A stretch of 18,270 nucleotides of DNA from positions 1 to 18,270 of the forward strand of contig CALBBA010000323.1 of assembly GCA_937926755.1 (NCBI GenBank), given 5' to 3'. The stretch is from an uncultured Collinsella sp. GTDB taxonomy: Bacteria > Actinomycetota > Coriobacteriia > Coriobacteriales > Coriobacteriaceae. This document shows, one piece after another, positions 7,384-15,300 of this stretch. The notes beneath the pieces were generated by a model that saw only the letters and a program-made list of their open reading frames with translations, was not told where the DNA came from and did not search any database. Both the position numbers and the translations under genes were made by a program. The stretch's first letter is position 1; the number at the start of each line of letters is the position of its first letter.

Positions 7384-7420
7384 AACCACCACAAAGGTGC
7401 CTGTCCCCTTTGTGGTGGTT
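7384..7420. repeat. 14-bp perfect hairpin with GGACAGGCA loop, 3' of lgt
   Basis: Arms AACCACCACAAAGG (7384-7397) and CCTTTGTGGTGGTT (7407-7420) are perfect complements around the 9-nt loop TGCCTGTCC. It begins 8 nt after the lgt stop codon on the minus strand. The minus-strand side is not followed by a U-run, while the plus side has TTTT at 7419-7422 but no plus-strand gene precedes it. It could slow or end lgt transcription but looks more like a REP-type palindrome. Confidence 0.7.
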
Positions 7421-7427
7421 TTGGTGG

Positions 7428-8249
7428 TTAGGCGTCCAGGTAGACGCGCTGGGGCTGGTTGCGGCGACGGGCAAAGATGATGAGCGCCAGGCCCGCGATT
7501 ACGAGCGGCAGGCTCAGCAACTGGCCCATGGTGATAACGCCACCCAGTAGATAGCCCAGCTGCGCATCGGGCACGCGCACAAACTCAATGAGGAAGCGGA
7601 CGATGCCGTAACCCATCACAAACACGCCCATAAACGTGCCTTGGGGCAGTAGCGGCTTTTTGCGGCTGAGCACCTGCAGAATGCAAAAGAGCACGATGCC
7701 CTCAAGAAATGCCTCGTAGAGCTGGGAGGGGTGACGCGGCATATCGCCCGCGGTGCCACCGAAGACCACGCCCCAGGGCAGATCGGTCGGCTTGCCCCAC
7801 AGCTCACCGTTGACAAAGTTGGCACAACGGCCCAGGCACAAGGCCAGCGGCGCGCCTATGACGGCAAGGTCTGCCAAAGTCCATGCGTCGAGCTTGTACA
7901 TGCGGCACACGAGCACGCCGCCGATAACGCCGCCCACCAAACCGCCATGGAAGCTCATGCCGCCCTCGTTGGTGGCAAAGATCTCGAGCGGATGCGCCCA
8001 GTAGTAGCCGTCGCCGTAAAAGATGACGTAGAACAGGCGGGCGCCAATGATAAGGCCAAAGACCACGCCGACCACGACACTCGTCAGGTCGTCGACCGTA
8101 ATGTCAAAACCCCAGCGACGCTGCGTGCGGTACATGACGACCGCCGTGAGCAGGGCGCCGACCACGTAGGCCAGGCCGTACCAGTAGATGGGGATGGGGC
8201 CCGCCGAGATCGCGACGGGATCAAGCATATGGTAGAAGTCGTTGAGCAT
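7428..8249 (-). CDS. lgt: Phosphatidylglycerol--prolipoprotein diacylglyceryl transferase
   Basis: Seen: 273 residues with about seven membrane helices. Family motifs are intact: PIYWYGLAYVVG (20-31), GGMSFHGGLVGG (96-107, His101), the signature GRCANFVNGELWGKPT (140-155, with Arg141 and Asn144), RHPSQLYEA (172-180) and YGIVRFLIEFVR (214-225). Known: Lgt transfers diacylglycerol from phosphatidylglycerol to the lipobox cysteine of prolipoproteins, the first step of lipoprotein maturation, in the cytoplasmic membrane. Start choice: ATG at 8249 has AGGAGGG 6-7 nt upstream and gives a normal N-terminus; an in-frame ATG at 8309 would put 20 Arg-rich residues in front, encoded by the hairpin between this gene and the NifU gene, and is rejected. 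The gene follows the NifU gene by 109 nt. Confidence 0.96.
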   Translation of the reverse strand: MLNDFYHMLDPVAISAGPIPIYWYGLAYVVGALLTAVVMYRTQRRWGFDITVDDLTSVVVGVVFGLIIGARLFYVIFYGDGYYWAHPLEIFATNEGGMSFHGGLVGGVIGGVLVCRMYKLDAWTLADLAVIGAPLALCLGRCANFVNGELWGKPTDLPWGVVFGGTAGDMPRHPSQLYEAFLEGIVLFCILQVLSRKKPLLPQGTFMGVFVMGYGIVRFLIEFVRVPDAQLGYLLGGVITMGQLLSLPLVIAGLALIIFARRRNQPQRVYLDA

Positions 8250-8276
8250 GTCGACCCTCCTACTCCCTACATACAA

Positions 8277-8309
8277 ATGCGGCCGCGGGCCTTGCGCTCG
8301 CAGCCGCAT
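8277..8309 (-). terminator. Possible terminator of the NifU gene
   Basis: ATGCGGC (8277-8283) and GCCGCAT (8303-8309) form a 7-bp stem, extendable with a bulge, about 50 nt after the NifU-gene stop. The minus strand continues TTTGTATG, a weak U-run. It may be a partial terminator that allows some reading into lgt. Confidence 0.45.
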
Positions 8310-8358
8310 ATTTGGGCGTAACGTCTATGCGGAGTATGCCGTCCGCAGCTTTCGCATC

Positions 8359-8637
8359 TTAGAACGGCGCGTACTCGTCGTACAGGTCATCGGTCTCGCC
8401 GGAGGCATTGACCTGCTCGACACGCGTAACGCCGGGCACGTGCTCCTTGAGGATACGCTCGATGCCCATGGAAAGCGTCAGGGCGCTCATGGGACAACCG
8501 GCACAGGCGCCCTGAAGCTCCAGCTTGACGACGCCCTCGTCATCAACGCCTATATACTCCATGTCGCCGCCGTCGGCCTGTAGGTTGGGGCGAATCTCTT
8601 CAAGAACCTTCTTAAGCAGCTCTTCGTTAACAGCCAC
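8359..8637 (-). CDS. NifU C-terminal domain Fe-S scaffold/carrier protein
   Basis: Seen: 92 residues, a single NifU C-terminal (thioredoxin-like Nfu) domain. The motif RPNLQADGGDMEYIGV (16-31) and the metal-binding GACAGCPMS with Cys45 and Cys48 are intact. Length is typical for stand-alone Nfu proteins. The start is GTG at 8637 with AAAGGAG 5 nt upstream. Known: Nfu-type proteins hold a [4Fe-4S] cluster bridged between two subunits and deliver it to apo-enzymes. It is not next to suf or isc genes here, so its partner proteins are not evident from context. A hairpin between it and lgt suggests at least partial transcriptional separation. Confidence 0.93.
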   Translation of the reverse strand: MAVNEELLKKVLEEIRPNLQADGGDMEYIGVDDEGVVKLELQGACAGCPMSALTLSMGIERILKEHVPGVTRVEQVNASGETDDLYDEYAPF

Positions 8638-8659
8638 AGGGGCTCCTTTCTCACAATAA

Positions 8660-8675
8660 CGCGGGCACGCCCGCG
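8660..8675. promoter_or_regulatory. GC-rich perfect palindrome upstream of the NifU gene
   Basis: CGCGGGC (8660-8666) and GCCCGCG (8669-8675) are perfect complements with a 2-nt centre, about 22 nt upstream of the GTG start. It could be an operator or simply part of the leader. No -35/-10 pair was convincing. The remainder of 8638-8809 holds no gene; GTCAATTTGGGACGGGGATC at 8753-8770 resembles the GGGACA-core elements only loosely. Confidence 0.3.
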
Positions 8676-8809
8676 GACAGGGGCTATGTTACTACAGCCA
8701 TGTACCCGCTCACGAGCCATCCATGCGCGCGGACACGACTTTCACGAGCAGTCAATTTGGGACGGGGATCTTTTAGCTGCCTGTTGTTACCAGCTGGCAT
8801 TGTCACGCG

Positions 8810-9334
8810 CTACTGCTGAGCCTGCCCCTCGGTACCGATGTGAACATCGACGATAACCTGGCGGTAGCTGATGCCACAGGAGTCGAGGATGCGGCGGCTG
8901 ATGCGTCCGTCATCGGTGTCGGCGTACTTGTTGTCCAGGTAGACGACCTCGCCCACGCCCACCTGAGCCAAAATCTTGGCGCAGTCGTGGCACGGGAACA
9001 GCGTGACGTAGACCGTGGAACCCTCGAGGTCCTTGAGCGAGCCACGGTAGTTGAGCACGGCGTTGGCCTCGGCATGGACCACGTAGTTGTGCTTGTCCTG
9101 CAGCGGGTCGTCGCTCGTACCCCACGGGAAAAAGTCGTCGTTGAGCGCCGAGGGAGTACCGTTGTAGCCCACCGAAAGGATGCGATGGTTGGTGTTGGCG
9201 ATGCACGCACCCACCTGCGTGTTGGGGTCCTTGCTGCGGCGCTGCGCGGCGATGGCCACGCTCATAAAGAACTCGTCCCAGCTAATGACGTCCAGGCGCT
9301 TGCCTGACGAAGTTTGATGAAGATCGTCCGACAT
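8810..9334 (-). CDS. Deoxycytidylate (dCMP) deaminase family protein
   Basis: Seen: 174 residues. The zinc-site motifs are HAEANAVLN (His87, Glu89 as proton shuttle) and PCHDCAK (Cys115, Cys118). SKDPNTQVGACI (34-45) and SVGYNGTPSALNDDFFPWG (54-72) are typical of dCMP deaminases of the ComEB type. Known: these enzymes convert dCMP to dUMP, feeding dTMP synthesis; in some bacteria the same family is encoded with competence genes. Start choice: ATG at 9334 has GGAGG 8 nt upstream; an upstream in-frame ATG at 9370 lacks a ribosome site and overlaps a candidate -10 box. It lies 84 nt downstream of coaX on the same strand and may be co-transcribed or have its own promoter. Exact substrate (dCMP or cytosine nucleosides) is not proven by sequence. 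Confidence 0.9.
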   Translation of the reverse strand: MSDDLHQTSSGKRLDVISWDEFFMSVAIAAQRRSKDPNTQVGACIANTNHRILSVGYNGTPSALNDDFFPWGTSDDPLQDKHNYVVHAEANAVLNYRGSLKDLEGSTVYVTLFPCHDCAKILAQVGVGEVVYLDNKYADTDDGRISRRILDSCGISYRQVIVDVHIGTEGQAQQ

Positions 9335-9368
9335 GACAGACACCTCCGTAATCGCAATAGTTTGACCC

Positions 9369-9374
9369 ATTGTA
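9369..9374 (-). promoter_or_regulatory. Candidate -10 box for the deaminase gene
   Basis: The minus strand reads TACAAT (5 of 6 with TATAAT). RNA would begin near 9362, about 28 nt before the chosen ATG at 9334. No good -35 hexamer is present at normal spacing, so this is tentative. Confidence 0.3.
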
Positions 9375-9418
9375 GCAGGTGAAAGGTGGAGGCGTTTGTC
9401 CCACCGGCGCCCTCACTT

Positions 9419-10270
9419 TTACACGCGGTGGGGCTTTTGGTTGATGCGGTAGAGCTCGGCCAGCCCTCGCAACGTCAGCGCGTCGTCAACCGTCAGGCTA
9501 TGGCCGACCAGCGACGCAAGTGCCTCGGCATCGTCGCCGGTAATGACGATGGGCACGTCGCCCTCCCCCGCGGCCTTGGTCGCGCGCATCTCGGCGAGCA
9601 CCATGTCGAGCATGCCGTCGATGCGGGCCACCTCGCCCAAGACCACGCCTGAGCGCATCGCCTCGCGCGTGTTGCGGCCGATGACGTGCGTTGGCGCCGA
9701 AGGCTCAACCTGCGGCAAGCGCGCTGCAGCGGCCGAGAGCGAGCGGGCGCCGAGCGCCAAACCCGGCGCGATGACGCCGCCCACAAAGGTACCGCGCGCG
9801 TCGATCACCTCGATATTGGTCGTAGTGCCCAGGTCGATCACGATACAGGGAGAGCCGTAGACGGCGCGTGCCGCCACGGCATCGGCGATACGGTCGGGGC
9901 CGATCTCGGCCGGGTCGTCGTAGCGGACGGGCATGCCGGTCTTGAGGCCCGGCCCCACGGTGAGCACGCGTCCCGTGCAGGTGCGGGAAAGCGCCGTCTT
10001 CCACGGGCGCTCGAGCGCCGGCACCACGCAGCTCAGCACGGCAGCCGCGGGAACGAGTGCACCCGGCATGCCCGCATCGGCTGCCAGCGCGGCCATGACC
10101 TGCGCGAGCCTCATGCGCGCCTCGTCTGCCGTAATGCTCGACGGCGTCGTGATCTCGCACGTCGCAAGCGGGCACTCCTGCGCCGCGGCCGAATCCTCGG
10201 CAAACAGGCCAAAGCGAATGAACGTGTTGCCCACGTCGACCGTCAATATATATGCGCACCCATTAAGCAT
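9419..10270 (-). CDS. coaX: Type III pantothenate kinase
   Basis: Seen: 283 residues of the ASKHA (acetate and sugar kinase, Hsp70, actin) fold. The phosphate-binding DVGNT (12-16), PVRYDDPAEIGPDRIADAVAA (114-134; Asp126 in GPDR is the expected catalytic base), IDLGTTTNIEVID (145-157), GGVIAPGLALGARSL (164-178) and NTREAMRSGVVLG (200-212) occur in family order. Known: CoaX phosphorylates pantothenate in the first step of coenzyme A synthesis, is not feedback-inhibited by CoA, and usually needs a monovalent cation. Slight oddity: the family's common GTATTFD reads GTTTNIE here. Start choice: ATG at 10270 with AAAGGAG 8 nt upstream; an in-frame ATG at 10324 lacks such a site. It is divergent from the OPT transporter gene. 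Confidence 0.94.
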   Translation of the reverse strand: MLNGCAYILTVDVGNTFIRFGLFAEDSAAAQECPLATCEITTPSSITADEARMRLAQVMAALAADAGMPGALVPAAAVLSCVVPALERPWKTALSRTCTGRVLTVGPGLKTGMPVRYDDPAEIGPDRIADAVAARAVYGSPCIVIDLGTTTNIEVIDARGTFVGGVIAPGLALGARSLSAAAARLPQVEPSAPTHVIGRNTREAMRSGVVLGEVARIDGMLDMVLAEMRATKAAGEGDVPIVITGDDAEALASLVGHSLTVDDALTLRGLAELYRINQKPHRV

Positions 10271-10318
10271 CGTCAGCGCTCCTTTCGTCTGCCCAGCAGT
10301 ATATCGCCTACCTAAACC

Positions 10319-10336
10319 AGTCATCCCAAAATGACT
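10319..10336. promoter_or_regulatory. Dyad AGTCAT-n6-ATGACT between coaX and the OPT gene
   Basis: A 6-bp perfect inverted repeat (AGTCAT at 10319-10324, ATGACT at 10331-10336) extends to CC/GG with a one-base bulge. It lies 11-28 nt upstream of a TATACT box, where an operator would overlap the -35 region of the plus-strand promoter. It is a candidate regulator site; no -35 match was found there, which would fit activator dependence. Confidence 0.35.
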
Positions 10337-10346
10337 AGGTTGCGGC

Positions 10347-10352
10347 TATACT
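10347..10352 (+). promoter_or_regulatory. Candidate -10 box of the OPT transporter gene
   Basis: TATACT on the plus strand (5 of 6 with consensus) would start RNA near 10359, leaving a GC-rich leader of about 105 nt before the ATG. There is no recognisable -35 box at 16-18 nt. Confidence 0.35.
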
Positions 10353-10355
10353 GGT

Positions 10356-10448
10356 GCGCGGTCGTTTGCGAGCTCACGCGGCGGCCCTTGGTAACCCGAC
10401 TTCCCGCGCCGTATCCGTAGCGGCGCTCCCGGGGGAAGCGGATATACG
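10356..10448 (+). other. Structured 5' leader of the OPT transporter mRNA
   Basis: Two consecutive potential hairpins fill the leader: GCGCGG plus GTCG (10356-10364) with CGAC and CCGCGC (10397-10409), and CGTATCCG (10410-10417) with CGGATATACG (10439-10448, two-base bulge). The second ends 1-2 nt before the AAAGGAG ribosome site. The leader could affect translation; it matches no riboswitch or T-box consensus that I recognise. Confidence 0.3.
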
Positions 10449-10462
10449 CAAAGGAGTTTTAT

Positions 10463-12166
10463 ATGAGCAATCCCTCGAACCGTGCTTCGATGCGCGGGCA
10501 ACTCACGCTGCGCGGCGTCGTCATCGGCGTCCTTGGCTGCGTAATCATCACGGCAAGCTCGGCCTACACCGCCCTCAAGATGGGCGCACTCCCCTGGCCG
10601 ATCGTCTTCGCCGCCGTCATCTCGCTGTTCTTCCTTAAGCTCATGGGCAACGCCAGCCTCAACGAGGCCAACGTCACCCACACCATCATGTCCGCAGGCG
10701 CCATGGTCGCCGGCGGCCTGGCGTTTACCATCCCGGGCGCCTGGATGCTGGGCTATGCCGACCAGATCAGCTGGCTTGACATGTTTATCGTGGCGCTCGC
10801 CGGCACCATCCTGGGCCTGCTGGCCACCGCGCTCATCCACCGTCACTTTATCGTAGACGCCGCCCTTGAGTTCCCCACCGGCAACGCCGCAGCTCAGACC
10901 CTGCGCGCGACCGAGGCTGGCGGCAAAACCGGCAAGCAGCTCTTTGGTTCCATGGCCATCGCCGGCATCTATAGCGTGCTGCGCGACGCCCTGGGCGTGG
11001 TGCCCAGCATGCTGTGCACGCTCAACATCCCCGGCGTGACCTTTGGCATCTACAACTCGCCCATGCTGCTCTCCGTCGGCTTCCTCGTGGGCTTCGCCCC
11101 CGTCGCCTTCTGGTTTGCCGGCGCGCTGCTGGGCAACTTTGGCATCATCGTGGGCGGCACCGCTGCCGGTCTGTTCGACGTTATGACTGCGCAAGGCATC
11201 GTCAAGTCCCTGGGCATGGGCCTCATGATGGGCTTTGGCGTCGCCGTCGTCCTCAAGGACATCCTGCCACAGGTTGCCGGTATCGTCCGCGGTCTTGCCG
11301 CCGACAGCTCCACCGACACCGACGAGCAGTCGCTCATCTCGGGCTCCCTTAAGCTCGACGCCGGCATCATCGGCCTGGGCGCTGCCTCCATCGCTGTGAT
11401 CGTCGCCATCGCGCTCGACCTTGGTCCCGTCCCGGCCGTCATCGTGACGCTGTTCACCTTTGTCACCACCATCATGAGCGCACAGAGCTGCGGCCAGACG
11501 GGCATCGACCCCATGGAGATCTTTGGCCTCATCGTCATGCTCATCGTGGCTGCCTTCGCACAGATCGCTCAGGTCAAACTGTTCTTTATCGCCGGCATCG
11601 TAGCCGTGGCGTGCGGCCTTGCGGGCGACGTCATGAACGACTTTAAGGCCGGCGCCGTGCTGGGCACCAATCCGCGTGCGCAGTGGATCGGCCAGGCCAT
11701 CGGCGGCATCGTGGGCGCCCTGGTCGCCGCCGCCGTCATGGTCGCGCTCGTCACCGTCTATGGTCCGGACGCCTTTGGTCCCGACAAGAGCTTCGTTGCC
11801 GCACAGGCAAGCGTGGTCGCCACCATGGTCTCGGGCATCCCGAGCGTGCCGTGGTTTGCGGGCGGCTTTATCGCCGGCATCATCATGTACTGGCTCGGCA
11901 TTCCGGCCATGATGATCGGTCTGGGCGTGTACCTGCCGTTCTACATGTCGCTCACGGCTTTCCTGGGCTCCTGCGTCAAACTCGCCTACGACAAGTGGTC
12001 CGCCCACCGCGACGCCACCGCTGGTCTTTCCGACGAGGAGAGGGCTGCCAAGGACGCCGCCTTCCAGGAACAGGGTCTGGTCGTTGCCAGCGGCCTGCTC
12101 GGCGGCGAGTCCATCGTCGGCGTTATCCTGGCGTTTGTCTCCGTGGGCTTAAGCCTGCTGGGCTAA
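10463..12166 (+). CDS. OPT-family oligopeptide transporter
   Basis: Seen: 567 residues, nearly all in hydrophobic segments (about 14 or more). Family features are SAYTALKMGALPWPI (33-47), EANVTHTIMSAGAMVAGG (68-85), LEFPTGNAAAQTL (135-147), a pore-type QTGIDPMEIFG in the middle, and late NDFKAGAVLGTNPRAQ. These match the bacterial branch of the oligopeptide transporter (OPT/YSL) superfamily. Known: OPT proteins are proton-coupled importers of small peptides or, in YSL members, metal chelates; the substrate cannot be read from sequence. The start at 10463 has AAAGGAG 6 nt upstream. A single gene with its own promoter region and a very strong terminator, divergent from coaX and convergent with the CAP surface protein. 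It is somewhat shorter than many bacterial OPT proteins of 600-670 residues, but no break is visible. Confidence 0.93.
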   Translation: MSNPSNRASMRGQLTLRGVVIGVLGCVIITASSAYTALKMGALPWPIVFAAVISLFFLKLMGNASLNEANVTHTIMSAGAMVAGGLAFTIPGAWMLGYADQISWLDMFIVALAGTILGLLATALIHRHFIVDAALEFPTGNAAAQTLRATEAGGKTGKQLFGSMAIAGIYSVLRDALGVVPSMLCTLNIPGVTFGIYNSPMLLSVGFLVGFAPVAFWFAGALLGNFGIIVGGTAAGLFDVMTAQGIVKSLGMGLMMGFGVAVVLKDILPQVAGIVRGLAADSSTDTDEQSLISGSLKLDAGIIGLGAASIAVIVAIALDLGPVPAVIVTLFTFVTTIMSAQSCGQTGIDPMEIFGLIVMLIVAAFAQIAQVKLFFIAGIVAVACGLAGDVMNDFKAGAVLGTNPRAQWIGQAIGGIVGALVAAAVMVALVTVYGPDAFGPDKSFVAAQASVVATMVSGIPSVPWFAGGFIAGIIMYWLGIPAMMIGLGVYLPFYMSLTAFLGSCVKLAYDKWSAHRDATAGLSDEERAAKDAAFQEQGLVVASGLLGGESIVGVILAFVSVGLSLLG

Positions 12167-12207
12167 GCTGAGCAGCTGCTCGACAGCAACCATATTGCCT
12201 ACGATTT

Positions 12208-12247
12208 GCCCGGTCGGTAGCTTTCGCGGCTACCGACCGGGCTTTTT
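12208..12247 (+). terminator. Strong intrinsic terminator of the OPT gene
   Basis: Arms of 14 nt (12208-12221 and 12229-12242) are perfectly complementary around a 7-nt loop TTTCGCG, followed by TTTTT at 12243-12247. It lies 41 nt after the OPT stop. Confidence 0.93.
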
Positions 12248-12263
12248 GATATCGAAACAAAGA

Positions 12264-12300
12264 AAGGCCAGCGCGCTGCGTATGACAGCGCGCCGGCCTT
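12264..12300 (-). terminator. Strong intrinsic terminator of the CAP surface-protein gene
   Basis: Arms of 15 nt (12264-12278 and 12286-12300) pair fully on the minus strand, with one G-U pair, around a 7-nt loop, followed by TCTTTGTTT. On the plus strand the same position is an A-C mismatch, so the hairpin is tuned to the minus strand. It pairs back-to-back with the OPT terminator. Confidence 0.88.
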
Positions 12301-12366
12301 ATCGTTTGGCTAACGAGACGGTCCCGCTATGAATTGAAGTTCGTTGCAGAGCCGACGCCCGATTCA

Positions 12367-15300
12367 CTACATGTGCTTGCGACGACGATCGCCCAGCGTC
12401 ACGCCCGCAGCCACGAGTGTAATACCGCCGATAACGAAGACCTCGCCCGCAAGCGCGGAGTCATCACCGGTCTGGGCGAGCGCGGCAGGCGCAGCCTGTT
12501 TCTTGGCAACGGAGACCTTTGCAGCAGCCTGCGCAACCTGAGGCTTGGCCTGCGGCTCAGCCTTGGGATGATGCTTGTCGTACTCGGCCTGAGCGGCAGC
12601 CAGGGCATCCTTGGCATCGCCAAGCTCGGCAAGCGCGGCGGCATAGGCGTCGTTGGCATCGGACAGCTTGGCATCGGCATCGCTCAGAGCAGCCTTGAGG
12701 CCAGCGGCGGCATCGACGGCGGCCTTATAGCGAGCGTAGGCAGCGTTCAACTTGACCAGCTTCTCGTTGCCCGTCGTGCCCGCGGCAAGGGATGCCTTGT
12801 GGTCGACGGCCTCAAGATCGGCCTTGAGTGCCTCGTCGTTGGCAAGCTCGGCCTTGGCCTTGACGATCTCGAGGTTCGCATCGACGACGGCTTCGTTGGC
12901 GGCATCGAGCTGCTTCTGGGCATCGGCGACACCGGCGACGGCAGCGTCATAGGCGGCCTTGGCGTCGTCGACCGCCTTCTGGGCGCCGGCGAAGCGCTCG
13001 AAGGCCTTGTTTGCGGTGGCAAGCTCGCCCTCGGCGGCCTTGGCCTTCTCCTGTGCGTCGGACAGGGCCTGCGTCTTGGCGGCAACTGCCTGCTTGGCGT
13101 CCGAAAGAGCGGTCGCGGCGTGCATATCTGCGGCCTGAGCCTTGTCAACGCCAGCCTGGGCTGTGTCGTCGGCCTTCTTGGCATCGTCAAGCGTGCCCTG
13201 CTTGTTCGCAAGGTCCGTCTTGGCGGCATCGCGCTTGGCGGCAAGGTCCTTGACCGAAGCGGTAGCGTTGTCATACGCCTCATTGGCCTGCTCGGATTTT
13301 GCCTTGGCGGCATCGCGGGCGCTGCGAGCCTTCGCCTTGTGAGCAGTGGCCTCGGCTGCCTTCGTCTTGCTGTCAGCAAGCGTGGCGTTTGCCTTATCGA
13401 GAGCTGCCTGGGCAGTAGCGGCCTTGCTCTTGGCGGCGTTGAGCTTGGTCTTGGGCGTCTTGACGTCGATACCCTTGAGTTTCGCTTCGGCGGCGGTGTA
13501 GGCGGACTTGGCGGCAGCAGTAGCGGACTGAGCCTTCTCGTACTCGCCCTTGGCGGTGTTCATGTTCGTGTCGGCCGCGGTATAGGCGTCGCGCGCGCTT
13601 TCTTGCTTATCCAATGCGTTAGAATAAGCCGTTCCAGCAGTCCCGAAGTTCTTCTGCGCTTCTGCCAGCTCATTCTGCAGCTGCTTCAGCTGCTCCTTCT
13701 GCTCCTGTGTGCCGCCTGCGTTGTATGCGGAATCGATGTAGTCGTTCAGGAGCTTCTTGAACTCGGAGACAGTGAAATCAGCCTCACTGTCAAAAGAACT
13801 GTAATCGAAGATTGTTACCTCGGAATCGGTGTTCTTACCGCTACCGGTCGCGATGCCGATAGCCTTCGTGCCGGCATCGATGATGTTGAGATAGTGCCCA
13901 CACTCATCGTAGATTTTGACGTCCTTGTTGTAGTGCTGGTAGATATAGTAGGAATCATATCGATGGCTTCCAAGTGCGTCGCCATACTGCTCGACGTACT
14001 TATCGAATTTCTCCTTTTCCTGGGTATAGAGACCGGTGTAGGGCCAGCCGAGTGTATCCTCGGTCTCGCCGCCGGTATATGCGCCACCACCGCCAGCAAG
14101 ATTTTCTCCATTGTCCCAGTAGCAGCCCGAGTGTCCCCAGATGTTCGATGAATATGATGTATTAAGTGCTGCCGCCACAGTCATGCGGAGGCTGACGCTG
14201 AGCGCCGACTGACCGTTCGCCTTGCGGAGGTTGTTCTGGGTGTCGAGATATGTCAGGGCGTTGCGCATCTGCTCCAGGGAAAGCGGGTTGGTATCGCGAG
14301 ACATGTCCTGATCGACGTACTGGTCATACCATTCGGCCTTGTCATCGGCACCGGTCAGCATCGATACGGCGTCCTGGGCGTTCTTCTTCTGCGTGGCCGT
14401 GAACTGGCTGCCGCCGATGATGTAGTTCATGAAGCCGAACATACCCTGGCTGATGACATTCTGGTCTACGGTCATGTTCGACTTGAGGTCGGCAATCTGC
14501 TGGTTGAGCTTCTCGACCTCGACGTTTGCGGCGTCGTATGCATTGTGTGCGTCGGTTACTTCAGCACGAGCCTGATCGAACTCGCTGTGCTTCTGCTGAC
14601 GAACCTCGACGAGTCGGTCGTACTCCGCCTTCTTGTCGGCCTCGGTCTGCTGAGCCTGCTCGTATGCCGACTTCGCAGCGTCGCGCTTGCTGGCGGCGGC
14701 GTTGTACTCCTTGTTTGCCGCACCGTATGCAGACTGGGCAGATGCCACAGCAGCGTTAGCGGCGTTGGCCTTCTCCTGCGCGGCAGCGACGGCAGCCTGA
14801 GCGGCCTGCAGATTTGTCTGTGCGGTGGCGTCGGCATCCGTCGCGGCATTGAGCTCCGCCTGCGCGGTCTTGAGCTCACCAGCAGCAGCCTTCTTGGCGG
14901 CCTCAAGCGCACTCAGGTCAACACCCGTACCCGAGACGGCGGCATCGAGCGCAGCCTGCGCCTGGTTGAACTTCTGCTGGGCGTTATCGCGCGAGGTGGT
15001 TGCGGCTGCGAGCGCAGCGGCAGTCTCCTGCTTCTTGGCTTGGGCGGAAGTCAGAGCGGCCTCAGTGTCCTTCTTTTCCTGCTGGGCGCTGGCCTCGGCA
15101 GCCTTGGCCTGGTCCAGATTGGCCTGTGCAGTAGCAACGGCCTTATTGGCGTCATCGAGCTTTGTCTGCGCGTCCTCGACGGCCTTCTTGGCGGCCTCGT
15201 ACTCGTCCATACCCATGGCCTCGAGCTTGGCCTGGACATCATCAAGGGCCTTCTTGGCCTCATCCTGCTTTGCCTTGGCGTCCTTGAGCGCCTGGGTCTT

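Noticed and set aside
7384..7427. Ordinary intrinsic terminator of lgt
   Set aside because: The stem is strong but no U-run follows on the minus strand; kept as a repeat-type hairpin that may still affect transcription.
8250..8309. N-terminal extension of lgt to an upstream ATG
   Set aside because: It would be encoded by the hairpin after the NifU gene, has no ribosome site, and would place Arg-rich residues ahead of a normal Lgt N-terminus.
8753..8800. Another dispersed element (TTTGGGACGGGGATC with an AGCTG/CAGCT dyad)
   Set aside because: Only a loose likeness to the GGGACA cores and no second copy in the window, so it is not called as a feature.
10356..10462. T-box or known riboswitch in the OPT leader
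   Set aside because: The AGGGTGG T-box motif and the cores of common riboswitches are absent; only generic hairpins are seen.
10346..12007. Open frame of 553 codons on the minus strand opposite the OPT gene
   Set aside because: Composition is His/Asp/Gly-rich as expected for the reverse of hydrophobic codons; the OPT frame has clear family motifs and a ribosome site.
12334..14151. Open frame of 605 codons on the plus strand, Leu/Gly-rich
   Set aside because: It is antisense to the coiled-coil gene. The mirrored Ala/Lys/Glu codons give Leu/Gly-rich nonsense, with no ribosome site or domain; it also covers the surface-gene terminator region.
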